Source: Picocystis sp. L7
Lineage: Eukaryota > Chlorophyta > Picocystophyceae > Picocystales > Picocystaceae
Assembly: GCA_020975725.1 (NCBI GenBank)
Contig: QXJR01000028.1
Span: 620,001 to 684,000 of the forward strand
Length of the DNA: 64,000 nt
Reading direction: 5' to 3'
Positions 39,926-50,621 of this stretch are shown one piece after another. The translations under genes and the position numbers were made by a program. The notes below the pieces were generated by a model that saw only the letters and a list, made by a program, of their open reading frames with translations, was not told where the DNA came from and searched no databases. The number at the start of each line of letters is the position of its first letter. Positions within the stretch are counted from its first letter, which is position 1.

Positions 39926-41667
39926 TCATCCACGACCCCCTGTTTTCTTGCTTCCACGTCCACCACCGCGTCCGCCTTGGCCACCATCTGGTTTTCGCCC
40001 ACCAGAGGAACGCCCGCCACTGCCCGTACCGCGGCCACGGCCACGGTCACCACCAGGTCGAGCAAAACGCGATGGATCACCCGTTGTTCCGAAAGTTTCC
40101 AAATCGATCTTTCGTTGCTCTACGAAATGGGCATTCCTCTTGCTCTTGTCCAGAGCATCCGATGACATCGTATCAAAAAAGTCATCCTTATTGTAGGTCT
40201 GCACAACGACCTTCTCCTGCCTTTTCAGCTCCTCTTTGTTGAATCTGGCAAGAAGGGATTCGAAGTCAAACTCCTCATTGGGAACCGGAACGGGAGCAGC
40301 TTGCTGCGGGGCACCGCCATTCACCTTGCCAACAGGTGGCGCCCCTCGTCTTGGTGGCTGCGCTTGTCGGGCAGGAGCGGTGGACTTGGCACCACCCACA
40401 GCCGCAGCAAAACTAGCTGGTCTGGGCTTTGGTTGGGATGCCTCGGCCGGCTTTGAGGGCTGTTTTTGCGAGATGGAATCTACTGGTGCTTTAGGTGTGC
40501 TCCTTGGTTTGTCGGAATCCTGCTTGGATACGGGAGGAGGGGGTTTCGCTGCTGCTGAGCTGGCGGCCTGGTTTGGTGCTGAAACAGGTTTACCCCATGC
40601 ACCCTTCCCAGGTGCAGGCCTTCCAGTGGGAGCACCTATCGACGCGCCACGCCCTTGCCATGCGGGTTTAGATCCTGGTAGGGTGGGTTGCTGAGGTTTG
40701 GAGGACGCCCCTCGGCCTCGGCCCGCGCCTGCAGTTGTTTGAGAAGAGGGGCCTGTTCCTGCTTGCGCCTGTCCATCTGCTTTTGGAGGTGGTTTTGCCT
40801 GCTCCGATAGTTCCGCAGCAGTTGGCGGGGCTGGAGCAGCAGGTGCAGAAGATTCCGGAGGGGCCTGTCCAGTTGGCATCGGGTAAGTCTGCATTGGATA
40901 CTGTCCCGAGTACATAGCTCCGCCGTATTGGGGAGCACCGTACATTGCTGGGGGGTACCCACTCATGTATCCCCCGGTCGGTGCGTACATTCCCGACATG
41001 GGAGTATACGGAGTGGTGTAGGGTGGCTGGGCCGTTGGCTGCGCAAGGAGTTGCAACCACGATGCACGATCAGGGGAAAGCCAAGTCAGTCACGTGCTCC
41101 GTTGGAAAACCCACGCTTCCGCCTCTCTTGCGCTTGTCGAGTACGCATGGATCGACTTTACTCACCGCTTCGGCAGCAGGTGCTTGGTTGGGGGTGCTAC
41201 CACCCACAGGCGACTGCAGCACCGTCAAGTCCTTGATGTCTGAGCCTCGGAAACTGACCACATCGTAAACCTCGCTGCTAGGAGGGATCTGGGGTCCGTC
41301 TTGCTTCCTTCCTTCCGTTCCGAACGATTTCACTGTCGGCAGCATCTCAGGAGGTCAGCCACGCCACTATTCGCTAGGGTTTGGCGTTTGGTTCCACCGA
41401 CCACGGCCCGTCGTCATCGTCTGGCACGTCGTTTTGCTTTCTTTTCGCACACTGGCATCCTAGGCGATGCCCACAGTCGTTCTCGAGTCCACCAGCGTTT
41501 CCTGCGACGTCCGCGACCACCACATCGCCTGTGCTGTGCTCACCGTTCTTGAGCGCCAGTGTGGACTGTTCGGCGTCCACGAAATGCAGCGTTCCTTCGT
41601 ATCGGATCTCGCTCTTGGACACCAGGCTGATCTGAGCTCCGATGTAAGGCGTGGCCGGTGCGGCCAT
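39926..41667 (-). CDS. DCP5: LSM14/SCD6-type decapping regulator (DCP5), three exons
   Basis: P-body protein that represses translation and promotes decapping. Exon 1 41667-41544 and exon 2 41332-41166 encode the LSM14 domain ([48 protein letters not shown]). Exon 3 41038-39926 has a Pro/Gln/Gly-rich linker, the FDF box ([20 protein letters not shown]), [14 protein letters not shown], the TFG box ([13 protein letters not shown]) and a C-terminal RGG tail. Introns are 41543-41333 (211 nt) and 41165-41039 (127 nt, GTGAGTA); phases fit. 467 residues. Domain order is exactly that of plant DCP5. A GA-rich sense-strand leader lies just upstream. Confidence 0.95.
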
Positions 41668-43868
41668 GGCGTAGGCAACTGCGCGTTGCGATCGACGCGA
41701 ACCGACTGGACGAATGCGATGCGAACAAGCCTCTCAAACACTCTCAACCTCTCTCAACCTCTCTCCCTCAGTGTCTCTCTCTCAACCTCTCTCAACCTCT
41801 CTCCCTCACGGTCTCCCTCTCAAACACCCTCTCTGTCGATCTCTCTGTCGATCTCTCTCCATCTCCCTGTCTCTCGAACCTTCTCCCACTCTCCCTGTGG
41901 GTCTCCCACCCGGCTTCATCCCCTGCTGAGGCTGGTGTCTCTGGCCCTGAGGTGTGGGAACGGTCCACCTGCGAAATGGATTTCGCGCACCGCGCCTGAT
42001 CTCCCTTCCCATTCTTCGTTTGGCCTGCCTCCATGCTACGCAGCTCCGCCTCTCCGAACGCCTGTGCGCCTCTCCACGGCTGGATGTCGGGGTTCCATCC
42101 CGCGGTTGGTTGCGGAATAGCTTCACAGAACGAAACTTGCCACGTGTACAGGGAGTTTGACTGGAACGTCGGTATTAGCTAGAACACACTTCATCGATGG
42201 TCAACACGATGCCATGAACAGCCAACACGGGCGGTCAGCACACCCATGTGCGTAGTATCAACAGGTGAAGAGCCTAGATGAAATCGAAACCCCTGAGCTA
42301 TCGGGTTCGATCCCCAAGTCGGTCCAGAAAGAGACCAGTAATCAGAGAGACGAACATATCCTCTCGAGAGAATGCCAGACCCATACAGCAGAGGTCGTGG
42401 ATTCGGACAACATTGATCCATGCGATTGGATCGGATACAGTCGGGAGCCTAACTAGTCCCTAATCGCGATGGCAGATGATAAGAGAACTGCCAGCGACTC
42501 CCACACTATAATGCTCCGGCAAGGAGCTTGCCCATGGTTTGGCAGAATCGTGCTACTCGTCCTTGGAGAACGATACCCATGTGGCCACATGGCGTCCAAG
42601 CGACGGGGGACGAACGAACGGAACGGACTTCCGTCGATCGTTTTGTTTCGATCCATGCCCATTCGATTGCTCTCCGGGTTGTGAGTCGGCAAGAGGGCCA
42701 CACGCACGCAACCTTCAAAAAGGCTCCACGACGACATCTCGGGCGCACGCGGTCAACATAAGAAGCTTCGCCTAGCTTTTGCTATCAAACAAGCCTAGAT
42801 AGACGAGGGAGGTGAACGGGGACAAGGGTTGTGAAAAGCAACTCGATGTCCGCATCCACTCGACCACGCGTGTCCTCATGCCCGATCTGTGCACGTTTCT
42901 GCTACACCAAGTTCTATTGATGTGCACGAATGCTCGGCTCATAGCTCGATTGTGAAGGTAACCTTACGGACACCATGACGCAAGTAAGGATTCGTACATA
43001 AGATTAGGAGTGAGAATACAATGCATTCGCACCAGAGGTCTTTTTACACTTCACCCATCATAAATCCTTGAACAAGACAAGCGCTCGTGGAGCGTACATG
43101 CACAAAATTGAATCATGAAACTTGAACGCCACCATCACAAGAGAGAAAGATGAAGACTTGCAAACAAATGCGAGGTGGTTCTTGCCTGCAAAAAGGACGA
43201 CATATGGCCACCACGGGCTGGCCTTGGAACGATGTGCGAAGCCAATGGGTTGGCAAAGAGTTTTGTGAACTAAGCCATAAAAAAAGCTATAAGAAAGGAT
43301 GGGGAGCGCTACTTGAGAACCCAAATCATTAGCCAATGCCGAAACCAGTAATCGGCTTTCCCAACTTCGTTTGAAGAGCGCATAAGGAAGGCATCCTCCA
43401 ATTCGTGAAAGCACGAACATTCTACACCACATGTTCGTTAAAGATCGTGCCCTTGTATAGTGTTTGAAAACATCTAGGAGAGAGCAACAATCCATTCCAT
43501 TTGAAAAATCATGAACTTTAGTATGTAAAAATGTGTGTTTCCTTGTTGAAAAAGTCGGGATAGGAACCATGGACGCAGCAACGCTTTGGATAGTTTTTGC
43601 GAGCTACATGGGAAGTTGACATGGTTTGAAACAACGCTGAAGACCTCAAAGTCGAAGGTAAACAAACCAAAGTGTTTTTTGCTCGTTGCAAGCTAGAAAG
43701 TATGCGAGAGCATCCAAATTCCCGACAACCTGGTACCATGGTTCCACAGACTGGATTACAGGGATGGGATGCTCAGAGAATACAAAACGTGACAAGCATC
43801 CGTCACAGCATCAATTCATGATTATTCGAGTGGATGGGTAACAGCCATGCTGATGAAAGTGCTCAGAA
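41668..43868. other. Long intergenic region
   Basis: 2.2 kb between DCP5 and TIM23, both minus strand. It begins with a CT-rich tract (41731-41911), then mixed sequence, and becomes AT-richer after 42780. CGGGTTCGATCCCC at 42303-42316 resembles a tRNA T-arm but no cloverleaf can be drawn. A minus-strand frame 43570-43058 (170 codons) has no motif and looks like chance or a non-coding transcript. Confidence 0.4.
41731..41911 (-). repeat. GA-rich (CT on plus strand) low-complexity leader upstream of DCP5
   Basis: On the DCP5 sense strand this reads as imperfect GAGAGAGGTTGAGAGAGG repeats, ending 64 bases before the ATG. A similar tract precedes eIF3m. Confidence 0.7.
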
Positions 43869-44896
43869 TCATGAAGACCCATCCACCAGGTGACGTCCCA
43901 CTTGCAATGCAGCCGCAGCAGACGCCCCCAACAGGCTCGCCACGGCAGCTGTACGAGGGCCGGACGCCAACTTGAAGAGTGCACCCGTTGTGGCTCCAGC
44001 AGCGATTCCATTGATGGTGTCGCTTGTCAGGCCATCAGATAGATAGATAATGCCGCTCTCGGAAATTGCGTAGAACAGACCAAGCACACCCAGGACGTTC
44101 CCTGCTCTTCGTCCGGAATTGCCTGTTGCATTCAACACACGATTCATCCGCAGCTTTGGTGTGTCTGCGAAAACGAATTCCGCAAAAATGCACGCCGTGT
44201 CAGCTACAAGTGACAGGAGCTACCTTGCTTCCCCACAGCTAGATTTCCCACCAGTAAGATCGACAAAGCGCGACGTACCGATCCCAGTTTCAGGTTTGGA
44301 CTTGAGGCCGTCAGACAAGCCTTTTCCAGCCCCCCCAAAGACGCCAGCTAAGTACCCGAAGCCCGAGTAATAGGTCAAGTTCTCGCTCCATCCGCGTCTG
44401 TGGATCCTGGCTTCTTCTGTGAACAGGTACCTACAGGCCGATGGACGCGAAGTGGAGAGGGCTCTGTCAGTCACTGTTGAAAGCGTGTGCACCTTCCCTC
44501 CCAGCTTCCACTGTTCCGCAAGCTTGCATGCACGTACTCTGGAGCAGATGGCAGTCGATATGCTTCGTGAAGGGCTCGAGCGTCGAACCCGATCGGCGCC
44601 AGTCCTTCGTATGGATTGTAGACTCTCGCGGAATCTGCAAGCGTACGTTCCCGTCACGGTCAGCCTCCTTCCCACGCAAACGAACGCGGACGTTTCTTCC
44701 GCTCTCTCGGCGCTTTGCGTGGCGTGGCGCCACGTTTCCACGCCACGGCGGGTCCCACGTGGAGGTCCTGTTCGCGCGTCTTTCGTCCTCTTCCGTTCGC
44801 ACCTCCGCCATCCGATCCGTTCAGCTCTTCTCCTGCACCCAAGGACGCGTTCTGTTCCTCCTGCTTCGAGGTGCGCGCGCGGTCGAAGAGTCCCAT
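43869..44896 (-). CDS. TIM23: Mitochondrial import inner-membrane translocase TIM23, four exons
   Basis: Channel subunit of the presequence translocase. Exons 44896-44803, 44634-44493, 44430-44279 and 44164-43869; introns of 168, 62 and 114 nt, with phases 1, 2 and 1 all matching. The assembled 227-residue protein starts MGLFDRARTSKQEEQN, has the soluble TIM23 part with YNPYEGLAPIGFDARALHEA, then GWSENLTYYSGFGYLAGVFG, TPKLRMNRVLNATG and the Tim17/22/23 signature GVLGLFYAISESGI...GIAAGATTGALF. The 62-nt second intron has a GTGACTGAC branch-like site. No long single frame reveals this gene; it was found by joining exons. Confidence 0.93.
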
Positions 44897-45418
44897 CGCG
44901 GCGTTGCTTCGATGCGACGATGCAATCGCATCCGCCACTGCTTGGCGGCGGATTGGATCGATACCTTCTCCAAAGATCTCGATCTCACGAACCGAGATCT
45001 TCCCGAACGTCTCGATGGGACCCACGGCGCGGGTCGATCCGGGTCGGAGGTCCGGGTTCAAAAGGAACGAAAGGGAGACCTTAGTTGGACAGACCGTGGA
45101 TTTGAAAGGGGAGAGTTGGTGGACGAGCCACACGCCTCGGGACAGGACGGCGGCGGCGCCAGAAGCGAGCGGTCGACGTGCCGTGGCGGACCAGACGCAC
45201 CCACACGTCACCTATGTGTTCGACGTGCGTCCTTCCGGGTCCCGAAGGAGCGCCTTCCTCCACGCCTGCTCGTGCTGGCGACGGGGACATCCCCTCGTCC
45301 ACAGTTGAAGGAGGAGCCTTCCCCCTCGATCCCGACCGGAGAGAAGAAACTCCCTCGAGGGGGTTCACTCGTGGGTGAAATCCGAGCGAGCGAGCGAGAG
45401 CGCGCTTGGAAAGCGACG
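44897..45418. promoter_or_regulatory. Divergent promoter, TIM23 / Dabb protein
   Basis: GATCGATACC, AAGATCTCGATCTC, GAGATCTTCCCG and GTCTCGATGGG repeat at short spacing (44955-45022), followed by GGTCCGGGTTCAAAAGG near 45049. These match the two motif types noted in other promoters. Confidence 0.6.
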
Positions 45419-46171
45419 ATGGCGACGAAAGCGCGCCGCCTGAGCGCCCGCTGCGCGCGAACCTGCGCCTCCGGCGTGGCCAGGAAGAAGCGTGGAAAGG
45501 TGGTGGAACACGTGGTGCTGTTCAAAGCCAAGGAAGAAGCAGGAAAGGACGTCCTGAAGAAGATGATGGACGGCCTGTGGTCGCTGCAGTATCGCATCCC
45601 AAACGTGCTCTACATCGATGTGGGAGAAGCGATGGACGAAGAGAAGGATTCCAAAGGATACACCCACGCACTATTCGTGAGGTTGAGGGATCAGGAGGCG
45701 CTGGAAGCCTATGCCAAGCATCCGCAGCACTTGGATGTGGTGGAGAACTTGGTCAAGCCCAACGTGGTAGGAATCCTCGCCTTGGACTACATGGGCGCAG
45801 TCTCGGACGACATCGGACCCACGTTTCACAAAGGGAGGGATTGGGAAGAGGGGTACAATCACATACGCTTGTTCAAGTTTGCAGACGAACACCGAACGCT
45901 CGCCGACGCCTTCCTGTCCAAGTACGAAGACCTCACCTTCTTGGCATCGGAACTCCCCCTCCAAATCACCACGGGTGAAAATTTCAGTCCTGAGAGGTCC
46001 CAGGGATACACGCATGGTTCCATGGCTCGTTTTACAAATGAGGAAGAGCTTCGGGCTTTCAGAGAACACTCTACGACCACCTCCGTGCTGAAAGACATTG
46101 CGGACGTGTTGGATGGCGAGATACAAGTCACGTTCCACGTCACTCGTGCAGAAGGGACACGCAATGGATGA
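45419..46171 (+). CDS. Stress-response A/B-barrel (Dabb) protein with two domains
   Basis: 250 residues from ATG 45419 (MATKARRLSARCARTCASGV), whose first ~25 residues look like a plastid or mitochondrial transit peptide. Two Dabb domains follow: KVVEHVVLFKAKEEAGKDVL ... GYTHALFVRLRDQEALEAYA (about 27-125) and YNHIRLFKFADEHRTLADAF ... GYTHGSMARFTNEEELRAFR (about 140-240). Each ends with the conserved Hx(n)V-type strand (HLDVVENLV). Plant relatives are stress-induced proteins of plastids or peroxisomes with no proved reaction. Divergent from TIM23. Confidence 0.83.
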   Translation: MATKARRLSARCARTCASGVARKKRGKVVEHVVLFKAKEEAGKDVLKKMMDGLWSLQYRIPNVLYIDVGEAMDEEKDSKGYTHALFVRLRDQEALEAYAKHPQHLDVVENLVKPNVVGILALDYMGAVSDDIGPTFHKGRDWEEGYNHIRLFKFADEHRTLADAFLSKYEDLTFLASELPLQITTGENFSPERSQGYTHGSMARFTNEEELRAFREHSTTTSVLKDIADVLDGEIQVTFHVTRAEGTRNG

Positions 46172-47023
46172 ACAACTTGGTGCAGTAGGATCCCCGCCTA
46201 GGTTGAGCGTCCTGGGAAGTTTTTTTAGTAAGGTGGGAGGCTCTGTGATCGTCTCCTGGACTGATACTGTTGTGGCAGAAAAATTGCCCCAAATATATTC
46301 TGGTAAGGAATCGCTTCTCCATGCGAATTGCATGGCATGAGAATCCGATGCCTCTCTCCGTACGCTCTCTCTTCAATCGAACTTCTGTTTGCGCGTGTTA
46401 TCGCACCTGACCAACCTTGGTCGAGGCATCTCGATGATGAACTGTTGCATGGACCGTAGATGTTCATCTACTTTGCCGTAGGTAGAGCATGGGATTGGCT
46501 GTGGCGAAACGTCATCCACTTGATGCCGTGTGCAGTAGTTTGACGCCGGGCCTTGCAGTGGGTGTTTCGATTGTTGGTTTACCTCCCACTGAGGTGGAAT
46601 CCAAGCTCGACCGTATGACGAAAGCGTCTTGCCTCGAATGCACATGTGTCACGACCATACTAGACACCCCGGTTCAGCCCGGCTGGATTGGTTGTCGGAC
46701 TTCAAGGCTGTGCAAACGACCCTCCCTGCAAAATCCCAAGAATTTTGTCCGCAGCCCATTCCACACCACTGTGCGATCCTCGCAGAATCCCCTGAAATGG
46801 ACCCAGGAGCACCTTCCGGAGAGACATCTGGCGAGCTGTTGTAGGCCAACGTAAAGCGCAGGGGGGTCGGATCGTTTCTACAGGCTTGCTAACTTGCTAT
46901 GTTACAACAAAGGTCACGAAGGTTAACATTGGTCCAGTGCTGTGTGCATCGAACAACGGTCTAGGGGTGGATGATCTCGCCCGCTCTGCAAAAATAATCG
47001 TCGAGACACCCGTTCATCCGAGC
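46172..47023. other. Convergent intergenic region
   Basis: 850 bases between the stops of the Dabb gene and the aldolase-like gene. The open frames on both strands are under 125 codons and motif-free. I see no supported gene or RNA. Confidence 0.45.
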
Positions 47024-47770
47024 TTACGTGCAGAAATCTGCATCGTCTCCTGCTAACAACTCTCTCTTTCGCGCTTCAAAGTGGAGCGTGGCCCATTCGT
47101 TCTTCCCTTTTCGGAGGTCTTCTTGGAACTTGAGTGCGACCTCCTCGGAGATAATTTTGAGAGGCCTTCCGGTGGACATCGCCAGGACGGACACTTGGGC
47201 GGCTCGTTCCAAGTAGTAGAGGTCGTCGAATGCTTCGGCCACGTTGGGACCGACCACGATGACACCGTGGTTGGCGTGGAAGAGCACGTGATTCTTTTCC
47301 ATCACGCCGTTGAGGCGTTCGGCTTCCTCCTGGTTGAGTACGAGTCCGTTGAATTGCGTGTCGTAGGCAATGCTGTCGTAGAACCTGAGGCAGTTCTGGT
47401 GGCACATCTCCAGCTTCATCTCGTCCAAGCAGCAGAGAGCGGAGCTCCAAGGCATGTGCGTATGCAGGACGCATCCACGGTTCTTCGGATCGTACAGGTG
47501 GATGCGGCTGTGGATGTAGAACGCCGTGTCTTCCACGGTTCCTTCGCCTTCAAGCACGTTCCCTTTGCCGTCCACCAGCAGCAGGCTGCTCGCAGTGACT
47601 TCGGACCACGCCATGCCGTACGGAATCACGAGGAAATGGTCGTCGGAGCCAGGCACCATGGCCGTCAAGTGGTTGCAGATGCCTTCGTTGTAGCCCATGC
47701 GGTCGCACAGGCGGTAGGTCGCGGCCAGGTCCACGCGTGTCTGCCACAAGGAATCGTCTTTCTTCGCCAT
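47024..47770 (-). CDS. Class II aldolase/adducin-domain protein
   Basis: 248 residues from ATG 47770 (MAKKDDSLWQTRVDLAATYR). The fold is that of L-fuculose-phosphate aldolase and adducin head domains. Zinc-type histidines occur in GCVLHTHMPWSSALC and in VLFHANHGVIVVGPNVAEAF; TYRLCDRMGYNEGICNHLT is the substrate-side start, and EVALKFQEDLRKGKNEW is near the end. No targeting peptide. The first histidine pair and the HANHG motif are intact, so an aldolase, decarboxylase or epimerase activity is possible; the substrate cannot be told. The frame is open upstream to 48148 but crosses the promoter. Confidence 0.82.
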   Translation of the reverse strand: MAKKDDSLWQTRVDLAATYRLCDRMGYNEGICNHLTAMVPGSDDHFLVIPYGMAWSEVTASSLLLVDGKGNVLEGEGTVEDTAFYIHSRIHLYDPKNRGCVLHTHMPWSSALCCLDEMKLEMCHQNCLRFYDSIAYDTQFNGLVLNQEEAERLNGVMEKNHVLFHANHGVIVVGPNVAEAFDDLYYLERAAQVSVLAMSTGRPLKIISEEVALKFQEDLRKGKNEWATLHFEARKRELLAGDDADFCT

Positions 47771-49157
47771 GGTTGGCCCAGGAGAGGGAGTGGAGGCGGT
47801 GGAGAGCGCCTTGGTCGATTCTGCGCGTCGCCGAAAGCCTCGCGATGGTCTTGCACTCCGGGCCCACCCCTCCCCATCGAGATCTTTTCTCCAAGATATC
47901 GAGTATGGAACCCTAGATATCGATCGATGGGGCGAAGATATCGATGTCCCGGCACAGGGGGGGGCGAAGGAAGCCTTCCCTCGTGTCCTTGGACGGATCG
48001 TATCGAGATCTCGAACGGAAGGGATCGATGGAAGGTTCCATCCGCGCTTTCCACCACCGCCTGCGTCCCTGCTGCGTCCATGGAAGCTTTGCAGGTGCGC
48101 CAAGGAGAGGCCCGATCGACCGGTCAGCCGACGAAGAGACGCGTGCATCTTGGAACGGCCTTGGTTTCTGGCGGTTGGATGCTGGACCAGCGTCTCGTCG
48201 TTTCAAGCGAGGTCACCAGGAACGCCAGAGGCCATGGGGGAAGTGGGATGGTCTTGCGTTGGGCCCAACGTGCGGTGTGCAAGGAAAGACAAGCCGTTGG
48301 TGTCTTGCTTGTTCCCATCGGAAGGATGCGATGGGGGGGGAAAGGTGGACGAGGGAAAGGTCTTGCATGGCCTTCTTCATGGAACGTCTGTCCATGGGAT
48401 CGCGAAAGCGGTTGCGTTTTCGATCCACTCGAATGCCCTCTTCCCCTGTCCTCGGAGGTAGGTTCCGATCCACGACGAAACGTCCCTGCGCCCACGTAGC
48501 TCCCGTCGGAGGCTTGGACTGGCCTTTCCATCCTTTCCTGAAGGAAGATCTCCCTCTTGCCCACGGCGAACGGATCCTGGACCGTCCCCACGCGCGTCCA
48601 CGTGCGCCCAGGTTGGCCAGTTCGTCTTCCGGTTCGCGTTGGACGGTGCAAAGCGCACAGGTGCGTTCTGGTGGAAGGGGAACCTTCCGACGCGCGGGCC
48701 AGGCGCGGTTCCGCGCGTGCGTCCGGATGCGAACGGCTGCGTGAGGGCGAGATCTCGGGGTCCAGGCGTCGCGCAGAGAGCGAGACGTGCAGCCACACCT
48801 CGCGACATGGAGCGCCTGTGGTCGTGAGGGAGAGGGTGGGAGAGAGAGGAGAGAGAGATTGAGAGGGAGGGAGAGATGAGAGAGAGGGATGAGGGGGAGG
48901 GATGAGAGAGAGGGAGAGGGAGATTGAGAGAGAGGGTTGAGAGGGAGGGAGAGATGAGAGAGAGGGTTGAGAGGGAGGGAGAGGGAGAGAGACAGGGAGG
49001 GAGAGAGAGATTGAGAGGGGGACAGAGAGGGAGAGGGAGATGGAGAGAAGGGAGGGAGAGGAGAGGGAGAGAAGGGAGGGAGATTGAGAGAAGGAAGGGA
49101 GGGAGAGAGACAGGGAGGGAGAGCGTCCATCCCTCCATTTCGTGCGAGACACGTGCG
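47771..49157. promoter_or_regulatory. Divergent promoter, aldolase-like / eIF3m
   Basis: Near the aldolase side, AAGATATCGAGTATGG, TAGATATCGATCGATGG, GAAGATATCGATGTCCC and TATCGAGATCTCGAACGG (47893-48016) form the densest cluster of the GATATCGA motif. The eIF3m side holds a 300-base GA-rich tract. Two long antisense frames here are shadows. Confidence 0.6.
48828..49126 (+). repeat. GA-rich low-complexity tract upstream of eIF3m
   Basis: About 300 bases of imperfect GAGAGGGAGGGAGAGATGAG and GAGATTGAGAGAGAGGG repeats on the eIF3m sense strand, ending about 30 bases before the ATG at 49158. Confidence 0.85.
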
Positions 49158-50384
49158 ATGGCCACGTCGCAACGTGCGAGTGGAGCGCGTGGAGGAGGGA
49201 AGGACATGGCCACCACCACGCTGGTGGAGCTGTCCGGCACCTCGGCGGCACAACTGGCCGCAGAAGCAGCGGAAGACGCGCAACTGGCGGAAAAGGTGGC
49301 GGACATGCCGCCGGCAGAAGCCGCCGTGGCCCTCGCCGAAGCGTGCCTGCGCGTCCATGGCGACGCCAAAACCAAAGCAGAGAAGCTCCACGCCGTGTGG
49401 TCGGTCGCCTGTGCGCTCGTGGCCAAGTCGCCGCACCAGGAAGAACCCGATGCCGCACGAAACGTGGCCCGATGCGCCGCCGCCGCCGCCGGATCCGAAG
49501 ACCAACACGCGCGCGAAGCGGCGCTCCAGGCGCTCGTGCGCCTCTGCAACGCCTGTGCCGACGCGAAAACCAAGGCCGAAGTGGCCACCATCCTCCTGCG
49601 CGCCGCCGACGCCAAGGCCGACCGCGAAGCCGATCGGATCGCAAGGGCATGCGCCACACGCGTGCTGGATTGGATCCAGGAATGGGACGTGTCCGCAACC
49701 GCCAAAGCAGAGCTGCTGGAAGGCACCGTGGAGCTGCAGAAGAAAAGGAAGGACCAGAAACGAGGGAGACAAGACGCCAGGAACGTGAGGGAAGCGAGGC
49801 TGGCGATGGAGGAAGGACAGGTGGAGGCCGTCGCCAGAGAAGCTGTGGCGGACTTCCTAGCCGATCCAAGCGCATACCGGACCACCCTGCTGGAATGCAA
49901 GGCCGTGGAGAAGTTGAAGACCAGCGGAGAAACGATCAGTAGGGACATGCATGCGCTGCTGCAAGCGGTGATGAGTGGCAACGTGAAAGACGCATCCAAC
50001 ACAAACCCTCAAGTGGAAGCCATGCTTCAAGCCTTTGGCGGGAACCTGGATGGTTGCAAGACCAAAGCCAGGTTGCTGGCCCTTGCTGCGCTCGGCGGTG
50101 ATGCCGTTGTGCAAGTGCCCTACCAAGACGTAGCGCAAGCCCTACACGTGGACGTGGAGGAAGTGGAAAGCTGGGTGGTGGAGGCAGTGGGTCATCAAGT
50201 GGCCGATGCCAAGCTGGACCAGCTGAAGCAAGTCGTAGTCATTTCCACCGCGTCGAAAGGAATGTTCGGGACTCAGGAGTGGCGCAGCTTGCGCACTAGG
50301 ATTGGGGCATGGAGGGACGCTGTGACGGCCATGAATAAAAAAGTGGGAGCCACGAGGCAGCCCTCGACGCGTCTGGCTGCGTGA
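49158..50384 (+). CDS. eIF3m: Translation initiation factor eIF3 subunit M
   Basis: PCI-domain subunit of the eIF3 octamer. The ATG at 49158 gives 408 residues; Met 17 at 49206 would give 392. The N-terminal half is helical and Ala/Glu-rich; the PCI winged helix at the C terminus matches eIF3m closely: VPYQDVAQALHVDVEEVESW, VEAVGHQVADAKLDQLKQVV and TFG-type GMFGTQEWRSLRTRIGAW. Human eIF3m has 374 residues. The open frame runs upstream through the GA-rich tract, which I treat as leader because it encodes only Arg/Glu/Gly repeats. Confidence 0.9.
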   Translation: MATSQRASGARGGGKDMATTTLVELSGTSAAQLAAEAAEDAQLAEKVADMPPAEAAVALAEACLRVHGDAKTKAEKLHAVWSVACALVAKSPHQEEPDAARNVARCAAAAAGSEDQHAREAALQALVRLCNACADAKTKAEVATILLRAADAKADREADRIARACATRVLDWIQEWDVSATAKAELLEGTVELQKKRKDQKRGRQDARNVREARLAMEEGQVEAVAREAVADFLADPSAYRTTLLECKAVEKLKTSGETISRDMHALLQAVMSGNVKDASNTNPQVEAMLQAFGGNLDGCKTKARLLALAALGGDAVVQVPYQDVAQALHVDVEEVESWVVEAVGHQVADAKLDQLKQVVVISTASKGMFGTQEWRSLRTRIGAWRDAVTAMNKKVGATRQPSTRLAA

Positions 50385-50621
50385 TCCACGAGAAAGCCCG
50401 GCAATCTATGCTGGCAGGCCCTCATGGTCATACAGGCCAACCTACTCTGCACCTTGTAGGTATGCTCTACCTTTCCCAACACGAATATAAACAATTGAGT
50501 AGTTTCTAGTCTAGCCACCACAGTCACTCCATCAGACCGTTTCCTTCGTTGCTCTTGCAAACGATGCATTCCCCTGGTTCACCTCGTGCTCGCTGTTGAT
50601 CGGACACCATGACCGCCATGG
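50385..50621. other. Convergent intergenic region, eIF3m / LRR-SAPS
   Basis: 237 bases; no feature seen beyond the two 3' ends. Confidence 0.4.

Noticed and set aside
42303-42316. CGGGTTCGATCCCC, tRNA T-arm look-alike
   Set aside because: The T stem does not pair fully and no acceptor, D or anticodon stems can be drawn around it.
43058-43570. Minus-strand frame of 170 codons in an AT-rich gap
   Set aside because: No motif, unusual composition, no linked exons; probably chance.
48124-49875. Minus-strand open frame of 583 codons, Ser/Leu/Pro-rich
   Set aside because: It is antisense to eIF3m and to the GA-rich tract; its Ser/Leu/Pro repeats are the translation of the CT strand.
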